Shown: one piece after another, positions 22,280 through 35,480 of the stretch
Layout of the letters: every line of letters begins with the position of its first letter
How positions within the stretch are numbered: position 1 is the stretch's first letter
From: Lathyrus oleraceus
Lineage: Eukaryota > Streptophyta > Magnoliopsida > Fabales > Fabaceae
Direction of reading: 5' to 3'
Length of the DNA stretch: 64,000 nucleotides
Assembly: GCF_024323335.1 (NCBI RefSeq)
Contig: NC_066585.1
Location: 184,344,294 to 184,408,293, forward strand
Notes under the pieces: model-generated
The model's database searches: none
Told to the model about the DNA's origin: nothing
Seen by the model: the letters and a program-made list of their open reading frames with translations, nothing else
Position numbers and translations under genes: made by a program

Positions 22280-25200
22280 ATGGAATATTTGGAACAAGAT
22301 AACCGAAAGCTGAAAGATGAGATCGCTCGTTTGACTGCCATGATGGAGTCTGTTCTAGCTGCTCAGAATCAGTCTTCTCTAATGCCTGCAACTCCTCCTC
22401 CTCAGAGGACTGTCATTTCAGAGCTTGCTACCTCAACTATGCCTGCCACTCAGTTTTCTCCAACTATGCCTGCCGGATTCCCGTGGTGAATGCTAACGAA
22501 ATTTGTGCCTGAAGGGTTTGCACCCATATTTTCTTCCATGCCGACATCTATCCTGGTTATGTATGTTCCGCCTCCAATCGTTCACACCCTGCCACGTGTC
22601 GAGGACACCATCTACCATTCCGAGTTGTATAAGGGTCCATATGTTTATGAGAAGATGGACGAGATGAAGGATTAATTCCTTGAGTTGAGAAAGGAATTGA
22701 AGACTCTGAGAAGCAAGGACTTGTTCGGTATGAGTGTTGCTGAACTTTGCTTAGTGCCGAATGTCAAGATTCTGATGAAGTTCAAAGTCCCTGACTTTGA
22801 AAAGTATAAGGGAAGCACTTGTCCACTTAGTCATCTCGTCATGTATGCTAGGAAAATGTTAACACAAACTGATAATGATCAGTTATTGATTCACTATTTT
22901 CAAGACAGTCTGACTGATGCCGCTCTGAGGTGGTATATGGGGTTAGATAGTGCAAGTGTCCACGCGTTCAACGATTTGGGTGAAGCCTTTGAAAAGTAGT
23001 ACAAGTACAACATGGACATGGCGCCTGATAGAGACCAATTGCGGTCGATGTCTAAGAAGGACAAAGAGAAGTTTAAAGAGTATGCCCAGAGGTGGAGAGA
23101 GCTTGCTTCTCATATCAACCCTTTGTTGGAAGAGAAAGAGATGACCAGGATTTTCCTTAAGACCCTGAGTCCGTTTTATTACGAACGAATGATTGCTAGT
23201 GCCCTCAGTGATTTTACCGAAATGGTAAAGATGGGGATGAGGTTAGAGGAAGGTGTCTATGAGGGACGTTTGTCTAAGGAAGAGGTATCATCAAGCAAGA
23301 AGTATAGGAGCAATTTTGCTAGAAAGAAGGAAGGTGAAACTAATGTAGTATCTATGGGGAGGTAGAGGAGGCCTCATGTCAAAAGAAATCCGCAACCACA
23401 TCAGCATCATCATCAAGTTTCATCCGTTATTCCAGTATTTTCCAACAATCAATAAATGCCAGTTCAACAACAACATCAACAACAGCCACAACAAAGAACA
23501 AACAACACCAACAACACCAACACCAACATTAATCAACAACAACCAAACTTCGAGAGGAAGAAGGTCTCTTTTGACCCTATTCCTATGTCATACGCAGAAC
23601 TTTATCCATCTTTGGTTCTCAAGAACCTTCTCCAACTAAGAAATCCTTCTCAAATTCCAGAACCACTTCTGTGGTGGTATAAGCCCGAACTCCGTTATGC
23701 CTTTCATCAAGGAGCTCCTGGCCATGATATTGAAAACTGCTACCCATTGAAGTATGAGGTCCAGAAGCTAGTGAAAAGTGGGATGGTGTCCTTCGAGGAC
23801 CGTGCGCCGAATGTGAAAGCTAACCAATTGCCCGCTCATGGTAATTCCTCTGTTAATATGGTAAATGGTTGTCCGGGAAATTTCCGAGTGTTTGATGTGC
23901 GACGTATCCGTAGGTCCTTGGTGGAGATGCATAGGACTTTGTGTACCATCAGTGATTGTGAGCATGACCATGATGGTTGTGCAATTTGTAGTGTAAACCC
24001 CCGTGGGTGTTCAATCGTCAAGAGAGATATCCAGAAGTTGATGGATGAGAATGTAATCCAGATTCAACAGTAGGGGGATATAGATGATGTGAATGTAATA
24101 GTACCAGTGTTTAAAACCCCTGAGAGGGTAGTGATTCAGTTTGACAACAGTAGCAGTAACAACGCCAATAAATTGGTGTCACCGTTAGTAATACGGTTAA
24201 CGGGCCCTGTCCCGTATGCATCCGATAGAGCTGTCATGTACCAATATAATGCTACTATGGTGGAGAGTGTTCAAGAAGTTCCGTTTCCTACGACCAATTC
24301 TGTTGTAAACATTGTCGATATAGCAAAGGTGACCCACAACGGTCGTGTGTTTGGACCTATCTTTCTAAAGGAGGTGACAGAAGATGTGTCTGTTGGTAAG
24401 AAGGTTGATGTACCTATAGCAAATCCGGTTAGTGCTCCAAAGTATCATTCTGGTGAATCCAGAAGTTTGAAGCCTAATGATGATGATGAGGTACTATGAT
24501 TAATCAAGAAAAGTGAATTCAATATGGGGGAGCAGCTGCTGCAAACTCCTTCGAAGATTTCAGTGTTGTCTTTGCTTATGAATTCTGAAGCATACAGAGA
24601 AGCATTACAAAGAGTGTTGGAGCAAGCCTACGTCGAGCATGATGTAACTGTGGATCAATTCAACCACATTGTGGCTAACATCACTTCCTGCAACAACTTG
24701 AGCTTTTCTGATGAAGAACTTCCTGAGGAAGGCAGAAATCACAACCTAGCGCTGCACATATCGATGAATTGCAAGGAAGATGCATTGTTAAATGTGTCGG
24801 TCGATACCGGTTCTTCTTTAAATGTACTCCCTAAGTCAACTTTGTCAAGGTTAACGAATCAAGGCGCCCCTATGAGGTACAATGGCGTGATTGTCAAAGC
24901 ATTTGATGGTTCTCGCAAGACCGTCATAGGAGAAGTGGACCTTCCGGTGAAGATAGGTCTGAGTGATTTCCAAATTACTTTCCAAGTAATGGACATCCAC
25001 CAGGTCTATAGCTGCTTGCTAGGAAGGCCATGGATACATAAGGCTGGAGCTGTCACATCCACTCTGCACCAGAAGCTGAAATTTGTGAATAATGTCAAGC
25101 TTGTCATTGTTAGTGGAGAGAAAGCACTGTTAGTAAGTCACCTGTCGTCTTTTTCATATGTAGAAGTTGAGGATGAGGTTGAAACTCCATTCCAAGCTCT

Positions 25201-25355
25201 ATCTATTGCTGAAGTGAAGAAAACTGGGGCACCCATGTCCTCTTTTAAAGACGCTCAGAAGATTGTTGAAGATGGCAGTTCAGATCAATGGGGCCGTATG
25301 GTAGAGGTGGCCGAGAACAAGGATAGAGCTGGTTTGAGATTCCAACGAGGGTTGT
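22280..25355 (+). pseudogene. Ogre A gag-protease, seven in-frame stops, cut by Ogre B
   Basis: A single frame runs for 3 kb with stops at 22487, 22673, 22997, 23363, 23453, 24071 and 24497 and no frameshift. It starts with a coiled coil and a proline-rich linker. The gag capsid block follows (FEKYKGSTCPLSHLVMYARKM, YFQDSLTDAALRWYMGL, WRELASHINPLLEEKEM), then an Asn/Gln-rich low-complexity stretch (about 23450-23540). Further on are the PLLWWYKPE and H-x4-C-rich segments typical of Tat gag. The aspartic protease comes last, with active site DTGSS at codon 842 (24803) and the LLGRPWIH flap-end motif. Several stops are at codons likely to have been CAA or CAG, as expected from cytosine methylation decay. 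The frame ends at the Ogre B junction. Confidence 0.88.
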
Positions 25356-28057
25356 TATAGCGGTAAATTCATGATCATCAAGCTATGGATAAGCAAGACA
25401 TCAAATAATAAGAGTCGCCACCACGCTTTTATTGTTTCCAAGGGAAAAAGGAAAAAAGTACGAACAAAACCCAAAAGTAAGAAGTTTTCAAATCAAAACT
25501 AATAAAATGTCAGAGATTACAGGTAAAGGGGTTGGTTACATAGAGGGAAGGTGTTAGCACCCAAAATGTCCTAGGTACTCCTAGGGAGCCCTTTTTTGTG
25601 TGCATATATATTTTGTACAAAATGATATTTACAAACAAATAGAGTGAGGGGATAAGAAGAGAATTCATTAATTATATTTTTGTGTTTGACAAGACCTCCG
25701 GGCTTGTGCTTACGTACCAACATAAAAATGAGGGATCAAAACCTCGTAGTTCGTGATACAAATTTCAAAGTGGATGCATAGCTTTTAAGAAAAAATTAGT
25801 TTGAGAGGCACCAAGGCCTAAAAATGGTTTGAATGAGTTAGTTCTTTTTGGATTTTTGAAAGTTTAAGTCAAGTATGGTTAAGTGTATTTACAAGTTTGA
25901 TTAAGAAAATAAGTTTAAAAATGCAATGGCATAAGGCCAAAGTTTCTAGTTTGCAAAGTGGTCAAAGTTTAGAACAAAACTAGTTCAAGCAAAGAAGAAT
26001 TTTTAAAAGGAGGGAGAGATTTTGAAATTAAATAAGTGGGGAGGAGATGAAGAGACTAATCCTATGCACAAAATTAAAAGTTAATGTAAGACCCCAATTT
26101 TGACCCTAAGATCCCTCATGCAATTTCATCATAAGCATTAACATTGGGATCATACCTTAGCATCCTCCTTACCCCTCTTTCATTGGGTTTGTTTTGGGAG
26201 ATATCACCAAGCACTTTGTGATTATATCATATTTGTCTATTATCATTTTACTAACAAAAATACCAAAAATATGTTTTTTGCATTTGCCTAACTCTTTTAT
26301 AGGTAGGGCATGATCACCATTGATTTATCAAGTTCATATCTAGGGTTTGAGACCCTCATGACAAAGAGCACAACCATTAATTGATCCAAGAATGGTTATA
26401 AGAATCATATATGAGTTCCATTGATTCCTACATGTTATATTGATCAAGTTTTCTTCAAGAGTTTGAGGGTGATTTGCCTTGGAAACCCTAGTTTGACTGG
26501 GTATCTTGAGTAACTTCTCCAATAAGCTATCTCACCAATTGATAAAATTTATCAAGGGACACTTCAAAATTCATCATCTTAAGAATATATGATCCACTAT
26601 GAGCCTAGAAAGTCAAGAGAATTGAAAGTTAGCAAGTTGGTTGATGGTGGTTGGTCAGATGGTTGAAGATGACAGTTCAAATTAGTGGGGCCGTATGGTA
26701 GAGGTCGCCGAGAACAAGGATAAAGCTAGTTTGGGATTCCAACGAGGGTCGTTGTAGCGGTAAATTCATGATCATCAAGCTATGGATAAGCAAGACATCA
26801 AATGACAAGAGTCGCCACCGCGCTTTTATGGTTTCCAAGGGAAAAAGGAAAAAGTACGAACAAAACCCAAAAGTAAGAAGTTTTCAAATCAAAACTAATA
26901 AAATGTCAGAGATTACAGGTAAGGGGGTTGGTTACATAGAGGGAAGGTGTTAGCACCCAAAGTGTCCTAGGTACTCTTAGGGAGCCCTTTTTGTGTGCAT
27001 ATGTATTTTGTACAAAGTGATGTTTACAAACAAATAGAGTGAGGGGATGAGAAGATAATTCATTAATTATATTTTTGTGTTTGACAAGACCTTCAGGCTT
27101 GTGCCTACATACCAATATTAAAACGAGGGATCAAAACCTCGTAGTTCGTGATACAAATTTCAAAATGGATGCATAGCTTTTAATAAAAGTTTAGTTTGAG
27201 AGGCACCAAGGCTTAAAAATGGTTTGACCGAGTTAGTTCTTTTTGGCTTTTTGAAAGTTTAAGTCAAGTATGGTTAAGTCTATTTACAAGTTTGATTAAG
27301 AAAAGAAGTTTGAAAATGCAATGGCATAAGACCAAAGTTTCTAGTTTGCAAAGTGATCAAAGTTTAGAACAAAACTAGTTCAAGCAAAGAAGAATTTTTA
27401 AAAGGAGGGAGAGATTTTGAAATTAAAGAAGTGGGGAGGAGATGAAGAGACTAATCCTATGCATAAAATTAAAAGTTAATGTAAGACCCCAATTTTGACC
27501 CTAAGACCCCTCATGCAATTTCATCATAAGCATTAGCTTTGGGATCATACCTTGGCATCCTCCTTACCCCTCTTTCATTGGGTTTGTTTTGGGAGAGATC
27601 ACCAAGCACTTCGTGATTGTATAATACTTGTATATTATCATTTTACTAACCAAAATACCAAAAATATGTCTTTTTCATTTGCCTAACTCTTTTGTAGGTA
27701 GGGCATGATCACCATTGATTTATCAAGTTCATATCTAGGGTTTGAGACCCTCATGACAAAGAGCACAACCATGAATTGATCAAAGAATGGTTATAATCAT
27801 CATATATGAGTTTCATTGATTCTTACATGTTATATTGATCAAGTTTTCTTCAAGAGTTTGAGGGTGATTTGCCTTGGAAACCCTAGTTTGACTGGGTATC
27901 TTGAGTAACTTGTCCAACAAGCTATCTCACCAATTAATAAAATTTCTCAAGGTACACTTCAAAATTCATCATATTATGTATATATGATCCACCATGAGCC
28001 TATAAAGTCAAGAGAATTGAAAGTTAGCAAGTTGGTTGATGGTGGTTGGCCAGATGG
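25265..28057 (+). repeat. 1.4-kb tandem duplication spanning the A/B/C junctions
   Basis: 25265-26661 is repeated at 26662 to about 28057 (offset 1397 at the start, 1395 further in). Each unit holds the last 91 bp of gag-pro A, about 728 bp of inverted LTR B and the first 575 bp or so of LTR C. The join falls at a short shared GTTGAAGATG. The copies differ by a few percent by eye. Confidence 0.9.
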
Positions 28058-28840
28058 GTTCATATGATCAAAACTGGGTCTCCCTAGACCCTATCTCCTA
28101 CAATTTTCACCATATGAAAATGTCTCCAAGAGAAAAGTTACTCTAAATTACACTCAAAAAAACTTTCATGTTGAGACATATAGCTAGTTTTTCTTGGAAA
28201 ATCATTTTATATGTTGAAACATTATATGTCATTTTGTCTAAACCCTAATTTGAAAGCCAACTTCCCAAGGTCATAACTTGCTCAATTTTTATGAGATGAA
28301 AGATTTCAAATTTTCACAATCAAATTCAAGATGTCTAATTCAACTTTTATGTTTGGAGTCTTTGAAATAGCTACAACTTTGATGAAGGCACTTTTCTCAT
28401 TTGAAGCTCACATAAAAAAGTTAAGCAAGGTGGAATATTGAGATATATGACTTGACACTTAGAAAAATTTTCAACATGTTGAAATTTCCAAACCTCCACC
28501 TAAATATTCATCATGATAAAAGCTTCAATTGGAAAAATATTGAAAATGAAAGTTGTTCCTCTTGATCTAACCTTTCCAAAAAGTCCAAGTTCATCCATTT
28601 TGGACAAGAATTACTAGGGTTGCGCATGACATGAACATGGTATCATCATTTGGCAAAGATCAAACTTCAAATATTCAAACACACTTATCTTGCAATCCAA
28701 GTTGATTTCAGACTCTCTCACACTCATTTATGGACCTAAAGCAATGATCTCATGGGTCTGTACACGCCCATGCACCCATGCATCATTAATTGCCAATTTT
28801 GGAAAGTGATTTGGAAGGTGCAAATATCATGAGCTACAAC

Positions 28841-28848
28841 TATAAATA
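28841..28848 (+). promoter_or_regulatory. TATA box of solo LTR C
   Basis: ACTATAAATAGAGACC, followed by the conserved GCGCCAGCTTTGATCC block; the likely start region of Ogre transcription. Confidence 0.6.
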
Positions 28849-29542
28849 GAGACCTCTAGCATCAGAATTCAACACACATTCGCGCCAGCTTTGATCCTAA
28901 ACCCCTAACCCTTCCATTTGAGAGGATAATCCTGAGAACTTCATCTTGAAATTGAGTTTGAATCTCATTGTTTGGAGATTCAAAACTCCAGGGATCCAAG
29001 ACCTTTTGTGCATTTCATTCCACTCCTGTAACCATTCTGAGTGAGATCAAGCATGAGCCAAGGCAAGAACAGTTGAATCCAGACCTACATTGAAGGTATT
29101 TTCCAGAAAATTTCATCTCTTCGATTCTCTCTCAATCTTGTTCAATTCTCTTGATTCTTTGGTTGTCTGAAGTCCTACCAATGTAGGCAAGAAGGTTGAG
29201 TTGCTTAGAGGTCAAATCGAAGCAACTCAGTTGATATACCTCAAAATTCAACTCCTCATATCTTTCTATATGTGAGGAGTTAGTTAAAATTAAGGTGATA
29301 TTCGTGATCTACACCATTTTTCCTTTCAGATCATGTCCTCCTTTTTCATTTATGATGTGGTGATGAATGGACCAGTCCGGCCAAGGTCGCCTGAGAAGAC
29401 GACCGACGCTTTGCTCCGGCAATGATGTGTCACGGTCCAGAGCCATTGAATTGATTCAAAATGTTTTAATCAGGGACGTTGCTTGTGATGACCAAGTGTG
29501 TGGCGCGCTGACTAGCGTGTACCATGAAACGCGCGTTTCTCA

Positions 29543-29584
29543 CCGCTTGATCTGCCACCTCAATTAATGAGGCAGATCAAGTGG
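29543..29584. repeat. Conserved hairpin in LTR C
   Basis: CCGCTTGATCTG (29543-29554) pairs with CAGATCAAGTGG (29573-29584) with one G-T pair, and CCTCA pairs with TGAGG around ATTAA. Confidence 0.75.
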
Positions 29585-32089
29585 TCCACGTTTTTTTATT
29601 CTTTAATTTTAATTTTTATTCCTTTGATTTTCATTAATTCATATTAATTTTAATATTGATCCAAAAAATATGAGAGTTTCACCAAAAAATTTCAAATAAT
29701 TTCCTCTTTCATATTCTGAATTAAAATTATTTTTGGGATCATTATTAATATTTTTCATGATTTATTTTATTTTTCATTTGTTTTTAATTGTTTAAAAATA
29801 CTTTTAAGTCCTTAAAAATTCTGAAATTTTTTCTCCAAGGTCCTTTGACCTTGTTTGACCTATGATAAATCTCATGGCCATTTACTTGGTGTTTTGATGA
29901 GGTTTTAGGAATTTGACAAACCATATTTAATATAAATGCATTATTTTAGTATTTTTAATTGGAATAAATGCCAAATAATTTTGTTGACCAATTGTGATGA
30001 CTTGTTGGTGTTTAACTCTTGTTGTTGGACCTTGATCAAGGTTGATTTGACTTTGTTAAGTTAATATCATTGGATTTAGGGGATTGATGGAATGTACATT
30101 CCATCTCCCAAAATGAATGGATGATATTAATTTGGTAAAAGTCCTCCTTTGATCAATTTGAGTTTTCATCTATTCCCCTTCTTTATGCATTCATCTCATT
30201 TGGCCTATGATATCTCAAAGTCCTAACGCTAGTTGATTGAAAAACCAACATGAGTATGGATGAGATTAGGCCACACCTTTTGCATATTCTTTTTGTGTGT
30301 GGTGTGTTGCATGAGCATAGTTCATAATAATATGTCTCTAACATGCATTAACACAAAAATTCTATTGCCCGACCTGAAATAGTTGTGACTTCTACATAAG
30401 TCCAATTACTATTGCTTAACATAGCGCTAAATTTGTGACATAAAAGGCATAACATTCTAGTTAGTGATATTGTAAGTCTCCCCTCTTTCATGGTATTATG
30501 TGGAAACTTGGCCTTTTTTCCTTCCTTTGGAAGATGTCTTGGTTCAAGGATCAATGCTTGTGATAAGTGGGTTGAGTGTTCTCCAAAGAATGTCTAAGAA
30601 TGAAAAGCAAAACAAAACAATACTAACTTCTAACCTATTAACTACTAACTTTTAATTTCAAGCCATTTACTTTAATGTCATTTAATTTTTGCCTTTATTC
30701 ATTTGCCGTTATTCATATCATTCTAATTGTTTATGTTAATGCAATTTTCACTTTGTCTATTTGGACCATATTGTGTGATATATTTTGTTTGTGTATACCT
30801 TGTTTGTTTGTGTGGTCTTTGACCATTAATGTACATAATAACAACAAAAACCCTAAAAACCTTTTGTGTGGACTGTTGGTATGGTTTTGGACAAATGGAC
30901 TTAGAATTTAGGCAACATTCCCATGCTAAAGGACTTGGCCAATGCCAATTTATTGAGAAACCAAGTGCTTACAATTTGAAACTTCATCTGATGCATCATT
31001 CAAGATCTCTCTAAGTTCATCTGCAACATGATCATTGTGAAGCTGTTATTTTGAACCTGTGACTTGTGAAATTCATCTGTTACATGGGCTATTTTAAAGA
31101 AGATCATGGAATGGATAAGCTTGGATGTGGCCATCTTTATTTGATGTCTTTCTCTTCAAGATAATATAATTGTGCATTTGTGTGTTGCTTGATTCTAAAA
31201 GTCCAAAGGAATTCTGGGTTTCTATTGACATTCTTGTCTATTGGATTGCTACCCATTTGGTCAGATCTTTTCAACTATAAACTTTTAATTTTGTACATAG
31301 GATTAGTCTCTTCATTTCTCCCCATTTCTTTAATTTCAAAATCTCTCCCTCTCTTTTTTCAAAATCTTCTTTGATTGAACTTATTTTTGTTCTAAACTTT
31401 GACCACGTTTGCAAAAAGATAGAAACTTTGGCCTTTTATGCCATTGCATTTTTAAACTTATTTTCTTAAATCAAACTTGTAAATAGACTTAACTATACTT
31501 GACTTAAACTTTCAAAAAGCCAAAAAGAACTAACTCATTCAAACCATTTTTAGGCCTTTCTGCCTTTCAAACTTAATTTTTATTAAAAGCAATGCATTCA
31601 CTTTGAAATGTGTATCACAAACTACGAGGTTTTGATCCCTCATTTTTATGTTGGTACGTAGGCACAAGACCGAAGGTCTTGCCAAACATAAAAATATAAT
31701 TAAAGAATTATTTTCTCATCCCCCCATTCTATTTGTTTGTAAACATCACTTTGTACAAAATACATATGCACACAAAAAGGGCTCCCTATAAGTACCTAGG
31801 ACACTTTGGGTGCTAACACCTTCCCTCTGTGTAACCAACCCTCTTACCTGTAATCTCTGACTTTTTATTAGTTTTGATTTGAAAACTTCTTACTTTTGGG
31901 TTTTGTTCGTACTTTTTCCTTTTTCCCTTGGAAACAATAAAAGCGCGATGGCAACTCTTGTTATTTGATCTCTAGCTTATTCATAGCTTAATGATCATGA
32001 ATTTACCGCTACAATTAAGAGTTGAAAAGATCTTACCAATGGGTAGCAATCCAATAGACAAGAATGTCTTATAAAAACCTGTTGGTTCT

Positions 32090-33040
32090 ATGTGTTGGCA
32101 TCAATTTTGGTAAAACCTAGAGTTTTCACAAGTTGTCACAAGTGTTGTCTTGACATGAGATAACAGGTTCCTGCAGGGTGTTTAAAATATGGTTGTGCAG
32201 GATTTAGCTGAGATGTCAGACCCGATGTCATGACATTTGTTTACAGAACATTCAGTCTGAATGTTATGTATTTTGTGATTGCGCTTTTTATGCTAATCTA
32301 TGTGTGATTGATGTGAAGATTGAACGCACCATTCAATCAGTAATTAAAACCAGATTGATTTATTTTCCAACAAGATATGATCAGCTGTCATAAGAAGATA
32401 CGAATGGAAAATAGTTTTAGGGTTTTATGATGTCCAAGCCCAGTCAAACGCTTCTATATATAGGGCATGGAAAACCTGGATTTAACACACAAGAAATAAC
32501 GAACGAAATAGTGAGAGAGAATAAGGGTTTTAGTCATGTGTGAGCGTGTGTATTGTGAGCCATTCATTCATCCATTGATGATTGAATTGGACTGGCTTTT
32601 GAGTTATAATTTATCCACTCTAAGCTTTGAAGCATGAGTGTGTGTTTACTTGGTTGAAGCTTTTAAGCAAGATCAAGTATGTGTTTTTGAAGAATGTCTT
32701 CTTTCATTGTAATATTTGTTTTTACATCACTGCTATGATTGAGGAGGAGTGAGTAGGATCTCTTATCTAAGAGTTATTAGATAGAAGTCACACAGGTAGA
32801 GATTAAGTGAAAAGACTGTAACTTGAAGTTGTTTACTGAGAGTCTTTGAACTAATTCTGTTTAGTGGATTTCCTTCCTGGCTTGGTAGCCCCCAGACGTA
32901 GGTGAGTTTGCACCGAACTGAGTTAACAATTGCTTGTGTCACTTGTACTACTGTTCTTTATCTTTTATCCTGTTTATATTGTTCAGATATTAGTATCGTG
33001 ACATTACCTTCGACATCTCATATCTGATACCAGAATTTCA
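32090..33040 (+). repeat. 5' LTR of Copia D
   Basis: TGTTGGTTCTATGTGTTGG to CCAGAATTTCA. It carries the palindrome ATGTCATGACAT at 32225-32236, also in the 3' LTR and in LTR J. Confidence 0.92.
32455..32463 (+). promoter_or_regulatory. TATA box of D 5' LTR
   Basis: CTTCTATATATAGGGC; the 3' LTR has CTTCTATATAAAGGGC at the same place (46192-46200). Confidence 0.65.
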
Positions 33041-33042
33041 AT

Positions 33043-33054
33043 TGGTATCAGAGC
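33043..33054 (+). promoter_or_regulatory. Primer-binding site of Copia D
   Basis: TGGTATCAGAGC, two bases after the LTR, matching initiator-Met tRNA. Confidence 0.9.
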
Positions 33055-33107
33055 AGGCATCCTGCTCTGGTTCTAGGTGAGATCTTGGGACGTTACTTTT
33101 TGGTACT

Positions 33108-34050
33108 ATGGATAGAGACGGAGGATCTGTTCACTGACCACCATTTCTGGATGGATCTAACTATGACTACTGGAAACCTCGAATGGTAGCCTTCCTGAAA
33201 TCTTTGGATAATAAGGCTTGGAAGGCTGTTCTAACAGGTTGGGAACATCCAGTTATTACTAAGGAAGGAGAAGTTACAACTGATAAGAAGGCTGAGGAAC
33301 AATGGACCAAGGAAGAGGATGAACTAGCCCTTGGAAACTCTAAAACATTAAATGATATATTCAATGGGGTTGATAAGAACATCTTCAGACTGGTGAAGAA
33401 CTGTGAGGTGGCTAAAGATGCTTGGAATATCCTCAAAACCACTCATGAAGGTACCTCTAGAGTAAAGATGTCTAGATTGCAGCTGCTTACTACCAAGTTT
33501 GAAAATTTGAGGATAAAAGAAGATGAAAATATTCATGACTTTCATATGAATATCCTTGAAATTGCTAATGCCTCAGGAGCCCTGGGTGAGAAGATGTCAG
33601 ATGAAAAACTAGTGAGGAAAATTCTCAGGTCACTTCCCAAGAGATTTTCCATGAAAGTGACAGCCTTATAAGAATCTCAAGACATCTGCAATATGAGAGT
33701 GGATGAGCTAATTGGATCCCTCCAAACATTTGAGTTGGGAATGAGTGATGGATCTGAAAAGAAAGTCAAAAGCATAGCCTTCATGTCAAACACTGAAGAG
33801 AAAGAGGAAGAAAGTGGTCAAGATACTGATAAAGATCTAGCAAATGATGTAGCATTACTGGGGAGACAGTTCAACAAACTCCTAAAAAAGATGGATGTAA
33901 TGTCTAAGTCTAATGTCAAGAACAACTCATTTGACATCAGTAGGTCCAATGATGCTGGAAGAAGAACAAGATCTGATGAAAAGTCCAAACAAGGAAAAGG
34001 AGTTCAGTGCCATGAATGTGATGGGTATGGACACATTAGAGCTGAATGTG
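33108..34050 (+). pseudogene. Copia D gag, first part, two in-frame stops
   Basis: From the ATG at 33108 the frame encodes UBN2-type gag: a DYWKPRMVAFLKSLD block, a leucine-rich capsid core (33183-33668), an acidic linker, then a CCHC zinc knuckle CHECDGYGHIRAEC near 34009-34050. Stops lie at 33135 (TGA, ten codons in) and 33669 (TAA). Copia J, on the other end of the window, has sense codons at both places. LTR E is inserted right after the last knuckle Cys, with gag continuing at 39486. Not functional. Confidence 0.88.
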
Positions 34051-35044
34051 TGTAGCGGTGTATTCGTCGCTATATGATTTATTAATTAAACCATAAGCAA
34101 AGTATACAATGAATCGAGTCGCCACCGCACTTTTATTTATCCTAAGGACTGGTTAAAAAGAGAACAAAAACTTAAGAAGTTTTACACGTAGAAAACCAAT
34201 AAAAAGATCAGAGAGTCTGGGTAAGGGGTAAATTACGTAATGGGAAGGTGTTAGGCACCCATCACGTCCTAGGTACTCCTAGGGAGCCCTTTTCACACTT
34301 GTTGTATAAAAATGTTCATTTGTTTTGACATATTGTGCAAACATGAATGGGATGATGAGAAAAGAATGTACAAGTTAATTATTTTTGTGTTTGAACGGAT
34401 GAACCCGTTGCCTACGTACCTTCCATCAAAGGTAAGGATCAAAACGCCGTAGTTCGGCTAAAAGATTTCCAAAAATTTGTGAGTTCATTTTAAAACACAA
34501 GCATTAAGGCTTTTCATTACCAATGGGAGAAAACTCAACCCGAATCAACAATCCACCATGCGAGGACGGCTTCAACATACTAGTGAGGGGTTAACCCTAT
34601 AATAAGTATGAAAGACTTACAATCAACTCACTAAGGATAAGGTAAGATTTACATCAACCACTATGGTAATTAAAACCTAAGGCTAATGTATGAAAACATA
34701 TTAACAATGGACAAAGCCAAAACAATTGAATGGGTGAAGTTAATTGATTATGAGTATTCACAAAATATGGTCAAGGTATGATTAAGATTGATTCAAAGAA
34801 GTGTTATGAAATGGTGTTTGAAAAGTCAAGGACTTAAGGTCCAAGTTTCTAATTTGAAAAGACATGAAGATGTTTGCACAACAAGTCAAAGTCTTTGAAA
34901 GCTAAGTGTGAAAAGGTTTAGGACAAAGAGGGTATGGATGATGGAGGGTAAAACTTCTTAGAAAGGTTCACCTCTTGAAATCATATAGAAGATGATTCAA
35001 GTGTGTCCTTAGGAATATGCAACAAAGCAAGCAAATAAAGCAAA

Positions 35045-35480
35045 GTGATACCGGATGCCATCAATGGACTTATACCAATCTCACAAACAAAAGCGGATAT
35101 CGGATACCAATAAATGGGTTTACACCAATCTCCTAAAGTAAAACAATGATACCGGATGCCATCAATGGTCTTATACCAATCTCACAAAGCAAAAGCGGAT
35201 ATCGGATACCAATGAATAGGTTTACACCAACCTCCTAAAATAAAACAAAACTTGGATGTCGGACGCCAATCTATCTGGACTTATACCAACCTCCAAAGGA
35301 TGATCATAGGAATACAAATGCCAACAACATGGACTTATAATTGCATCCTCACATACAACAAATAAACAATGCATTTAAGCAATGGACATGAGTGACCAAT
35401 GAAATGGTCTTACACTTTATCCCTTCCAAATCATGGGAACAATGGCCAAAGAACATGGTCTTACAATTGTCCTCAATGGG
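35045..35480. repeat. Minisatellite-like array in LTR E
   Basis: Alternating half-units of about 50 bp: GATACCGGATGCCATCAATGG (35047, 35148) and GCGGATATCGGATACCAAT (near 35092, 35193), each followed by TTATACCAATCTC or TTTACACCAATCTCC. Degenerate copies (CCAA..ACATGGTCTTACA) continue to about 35480. Confidence 0.8.

Larger units (their letters stand above)
15003..25355 (+). mobile_element. Ogre-type Ty3/gypsy element A, 5' half
   Basis: Order: 4.6-kb LTR, tRNA-Arg-type PBS, leader, ORF1, gag-protease. This order, with an ORF before gag and a multi-kilobase LTR, is diagnostic of Ogre in the Tat lineage. The element inserted into a LINE (left flank TCACC, 14998-15002) and is interrupted at 25356 by the opposite-strand Ogre B, so its pol and 3' LTR are off the window. 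Its genes are full of stops and it cannot be autonomous. Confidence 0.9.
27480..32013 (+). mobile_element. Solo Ogre LTR C (4534 bp)
   Basis: Starts TGTAAGACCCC and ends TTTACCGCTACA, with LTR B sequence continuing on both sides. The flanks are GTTAA (27475-27479) and ATTAA (32014-32018), a target duplication with one mismatch. There is no internal region, so it is a solo LTR left by recombination between the two LTRs of an element. Its first 575 bp also appear at 26085-26661 through the tandem duplication. Confidence 0.88.

Noticed and set aside
27480..32013. LTR C as the 3' LTR of Ogre A
   Set aside because: LTR B sequence continues on both sides of C with a target duplication, so C is a later solo insertion.
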